Shown here: piece after piece, positions 8,312 through 10,154 of the stretch
Numbering within the stretch: position 1 is the first letter of the stretch
Layout of the letters: each line of letters starts with the position of its first letter
NCBI GenBank assembly: GCA_947057405.1
Contig: CAMSEJ010000056.1
Coordinates: 1-10,154 of the forward strand
DNA: 10,154 nucleotides
Direction of reading: 5' to 3'
Origin: an uncultured Roseburia sp.
GTDB taxonomy: Bacteria > Bacillota > Clostridia > Lachnospirales > Lachnospiraceae
The notes under the pieces: model-generated
Database searches by the model: none
What the model was told of the DNA's origin: nothing
The model's input: only the letters and a program-made list of their open reading frames with translations
Translations under genes and position numbers: made by a program

Positions 8312-8356
8312 CCTGCATCACCCCTTAAGCAACAGAAAAAGCGTCCTCTTCTGCCC

Positions 8357-8749
8357 TCACGCCTTCCCCAGATTCGTCTTAATCTGCGTCGTAGAAATCT
8401 CCGGCGTCCGCGGCAGGTACACCACCTCGCAGAACTCCTTCAAAAAATCAAACTTCCCTTCCCAGTCGTCCCCCATTACAAATGTATCCACCCGAAATTC
8501 CTTCACATCCGAAGCCTTCTGCTCCCAGCACGTCTCCGGAATAACCAGATCCACATACCGGATCGACTCCACCATCTTCTTGCGCTCCTCATACGTAAAA
8601 TAGCACTTTTTCCTCTTCTGTTCCCAGTTAAACTCATCCGTACTCACCGCTGCAATCAAATAATCCCCCAGTTCCTTCGCCCTCCTGAGAAGATTAATAT
8701 GCCCATAGTGCAGCAAATCAAATGTCCCATACGTAATTACTTTCTTCAT
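8357..8749 (-). CDS. tagD: Glycerol-3-phosphate cytidylyltransferase
   Basis: It catalyses CTP + sn-glycerol 3-phosphate to CDP-glycerol + diphosphate in the cytoplasm, the activated donor for glycerol-phosphate polymers. The 130-residue length is the normal TagD/TarD size. Signature motifs are complete: GTFDLLHYGH (8-17, with the HxGH nucleotide-binding histidines 14 and 17), the TYEERKKMVESIRYVD stretch (52-67), MGDDWEGKFD (92-101) and RTPEISTTQIK (114-124). The ATG lies only 3 bases after the epimerase stop, with AAGG sequence inside the end of that gene acting as ribosome binding site, so the two are translationally coupled. The transferase that should use the product is downstream at 5519-6694, beyond the broken AAA gene and a terminator. 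Choline- or ethanolamine-phosphate cytidylyltransferase is less likely because the RTxxISTT form is the TagD one. Confidence 0.96.
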   Translation of the reverse strand: MKKVITYGTFDLLHYGHINLLRRAKELGDYLIAAVSTDEFNWEQKRKKCYFTYEERKKMVESIRYVDLVIPETCWEQKASDVKEFRVDTFVMGDDWEGKFDFLKEFCEVVYLPRTPEISTTQIKTNLGKA

Positions 8750-8752
8750 CCC

Positions 8753-9823
8753 TTATCCTTTCCCGTTCAAAAACCCGCTTGCAATCATCCGGCGAAACAT
8801 CTCCTCAAGCCCCACAGAAGCCTTCCACCCAAGCCCCATAAGCTTCGTACTGTCAAGCCTGATCACCATTTCCGGGTTATACCCAAACGCCGCCGCATCC
8901 TCCGGTATTTCCACCCGGACCCCAACCGGCTGATCCGGAAACAGTCCGCTCACAAGCTCCGCCATCTCCCGGATCGAAACCGCCGTATCCATATTCGTCA
9001 CATTATAAGCCTCCCCGCTGTTCCCTTTCAGCAGCACATACAAAATCGCGGCAACCGCATCCTTCGCGTAACAATAACTGCGCACCGTATTCCCCTGCGT
9101 ATGCAGCACAATATCCCTGCCTTCCACCGCGCACCTGGCAAACTCCGCAAATACACGCCCGTCCGCATAATCCACCCCTGCGCCAAACGTCTGCGAAAGC
9201 CGCGCAATCTTAACCGGAACCCCATACTCCTTTGCAAAAGAAACGCAAAGGCATTCCACCATCCGTTTCCCCTCCGAATAACTGCTGCGCACACTAAGCG
9301 GATCCAGATACCCGTAATCCCCTTCTTTCATCCACTCCCTGCCCTCCTCCGGCGTCCCATACACCTCCAAGGAAGACAGATAAACCATCCCCTTTGCCCC
9401 TCTGGCTTTTGCAAATTCCAGAACATGCTTCGTCCCCTCAATTGCCGCTAAAATCGTTTCAACCGGATTCGTCACAAAATATTTCGAGCTGGTGGGGCTT
9501 GCGCCGTGTACAAGAAAATCCACATCCCCTTCATATAAAACAGGTTCCTCAATATCGCCAAAATAAAAAGAAAGCGCCTCATGATTTATCAGACTTCCAA
9601 ATACCTTCTGCACCTTCTGTTTACTCCTCGCCATCCCGACAACGCGAATTCCGGCATCCTGTACCTCATTCATATACAGCAGGCCCACAATCAGCTGCGA
9701 CCCCAAAAGCCCCGTCGCCCCAGTCACAAACACCGTACTCCCTTTCAACAGCCCGCCCAATTCTTCATTTCCCGCCAGCTCCTTCATATCCTCCTCCAAA
9801 ATCGGATCCTTCAACTTCAACAT
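8753..9823 (-). CDS. NAD-dependent epimerase/dehydratase (extended SDR)
   Basis: This is a 356-residue extended short-chain dehydrogenase/reductase acting on a nucleotide-activated sugar. Visible are the dinucleotide motif TGATGLLG (34-41), HGASPTSSKYF (106-116), the catalytic-type Ser in YLSSLEVYG (148-156), and the active-site YSEGK (182-186). A C-terminal substrate domain includes GNTVRSYCYAKDAVAAI (244-260) and AYNVTN (272-277). The HGASPTSS segment is reminiscent of UDP-glucuronate decarboxylase-like enzymes, but the product cannot be assigned. A 28-residue lead-in before the Rossmann fold is slightly long. ATG at 9823 has a perfect AGGAGG at 9831-9836, spacing 7, and no in-frame upstream alternative is as good. 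It is the first gene of the unit and is coupled to tagD, which suggests the cell co-produces CDP-glycerol and a modified sugar for one polymer. Confidence 0.9.
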   Translation of the reverse strand: MLKLKDPILEEDMKELAGNEELGGLLKGSTVFVTGATGLLGSQLIVGLLYMNEVQDAGIRVVGMARSKQKVQKVFGSLINHEALSFYFGDIEEPVLYEGDVDFLVHGASPTSSKYFVTNPVETILAAIEGTKHVLEFAKARGAKGMVYLSSLEVYGTPEEGREWMKEGDYGYLDPLSVRSSYSEGKRMVECLCVSFAKEYGVPVKIARLSQTFGAGVDYADGRVFAEFARCAVEGRDIVLHTQGNTVRSYCYAKDAVAAILYVLLKGNSGEAYNVTNMDTAVSIREMAELVSGLFPDQPVGVRVEIPEDAAAFGYNPEMVIRLDSTKLMGLGWKASVGLEEMFRRMIASGFLNGKG

Positions 9824-9863
9824 CCTTCTACCTCCTGTTTACCATTCCCAAAACCAGCTGCTT

Positions 9864-9872
9864 ACTATACCA
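9864..9872 (-). promoter_or_regulatory. candidate extended -10 promoter before the epimerase-tagD unit
   Basis: On the minus strand TGGTATAGT gives an extended -10 (TATAGT at 9864-9869 with TG at 9871-9872), about 40 bases before the ATG at 9823. No convincing -35 box is found at 16-18 bases, which extended -10 promoters can tolerate. Support is positional and by one motif only. Confidence 0.4.
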
Positions 9873-10101
9873 AAAACCGCCAAAACAACTCCTACACACT
9901 TACAAAAGCTTATCCCCAATCCCCCCTCCAGGTAAATTCCCTCCACAACATCCCCGGTCATCTGATCATCAAATCAACACCCTCAGCTCGCCAAATCCCC
10001 AAACACCCCAGCCGGCCAAAACGTAGCCAGCCAGAGGGCAGGGTATGCAGCCGGGGCATTGTACAGGGAATTAGAGGCTCTTAAATATCCCCTGCAGCAC
10101 C

Positions 10102-10136
10102 CAGCAATGCCCTGCCACGGATGGCAGGGCAAGCTG
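10102..10136. repeat. Strong inverted repeat (hairpin) without T-tract
   Basis: Ten base pairs (10108-10117 with 10122-10131, TGCCCTGCCA/TGGCAGGGCA) enclose a CGGA loop, and a further 4 pairs CAGC/GCTG (10102-10105 with 10133-10136) are joined through a small internal loop. Neither strand has a T-run after it, so a rho-independent terminator is not supported. It could be an intergenic palindromic repeat or part of a structured RNA. Confidence 0.7.
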
Positions 10137-10154
10137 CAACCGCGCCACGGACGG
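10114..10154. repeat. Possible start of a 30-base direct repeat at the window edge
   Basis: GCCACGGATGG at 10114-10124 recurs as GCCACGGACGG at 10144-10154 with one change, a spacing of exactly 30 bases. The window ends inside the second copy. Two copies of 11 bases are suggestive only; a repeat would also explain why an assembly stops here. Confidence 0.35.

Larger units (their letters stand above)
9873..10154. other. Noncoding stretch, strongly strand-asymmetric
   Basis: I see no gene here. Open frames on the plus strand lack ribosome binding sites and recognisable protein sequence, and are rich in Pro, His, Gln and Ser because the plus strand is C/A-rich, above all from 9880 to 10020. From about 10036 onward the stretch becomes hairpin-rich: GGCAGGG (10037-10043) and GGGCATTG (10054-10061) can pair with copies in the hairpin at 10102-10136, and CAGGG (10064-10068) can pair with CCCTG (10090-10094). 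Confidence 0.55.

Noticed and set aside
7964..9451. Long plus-strand open frame (495 codons) opposite the AAA gene, tagD and epimerase
   Set aside because: It is antisense to three genes with clear motifs, has no ribosome binding site, and its product is rich in Pro, His, Arg and Leu with no domain pattern. It is a by-product of codon bias in the real genes.
9394..10084. Plus-strand open frames reaching into the right noncoding region
   Set aside because: They start inside the epimerase gene, are low-complexity in Pro, Ser, Gln and His, and lack a start signal or recognisable sequence.
10102..10136. Hairpin as a rho-independent terminator
   Set aside because: The stem is strong, but no T-run follows on either strand.
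10114..10154. Edge of a CRISPR array
   Set aside because: Only two 11-base near-copies are present, one with a mismatch, with no spacer-repeat pattern and no cas gene in the window.

Overview
The window looks like one short-read contig from a low-to-mid GC Gram-positive gut-type Firmicute, most likely a Lachnospiraceae-like Clostridia member. Support for this: strong GGAGG-type Shine-Dalgarno sites before every gene, sigma-A-like promoters, TagD/TagF-type CDP-glycerol genes, and Listeria-Bacteroides-type repeat sequence. The genus cannot be fixed from sequence alone. Bases 1-47 are not genomic. They are an Illumina P5/TruSeq Read 1 adapter with an 8-base i5 index, so the left edge is a contig end inside a gene.

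All supported genes are on the minus strand and read right to left as a cell-surface polysaccharide cluster. First unit (9823 to 6853): an NAD-dependent sugar epimerase/dehydratase, a glycerol-3-phosphate cytidylyltransferase (tagD) 3 bases behind it, and a broken AAA ATPase/DUF4143 gene. A long rho-independent terminator (6800-6850) closes this unit. Second unit, from a promoter at 6765-6793: a TagF/TagB-like CDP-glycerol glycerophosphotransferase, a glycerophosphodiester phosphodiesterase-like protein with extra flanking domains, an O-antigen ligase/Wzy-like membrane protein, and a CapD/WbpM-type membrane nucleotide-sugar 4,6-dehydratase cut off by the adapter. The last two genes also have candidate promoters of their own.

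Inferred working model: TagD makes CDP-glycerol and the TagF-like enzyme transfers glycerol phosphate to a glycan or polymer. The GDPD-like protein may hydrolyse or remodel such phosphodiesters. The Wzy/ligase-like protein polymerises or ligates the glycan outside the membrane, and the two SDR enzymes supply modified nucleotide sugars. This would give a glycerol-phosphate-decorated capsule or teichoic-acid-like polymer.

The right 280 bases hold no recognisable gene. They carry a strong hairpin and the beginning of a possible 30-base repeat at the window end.
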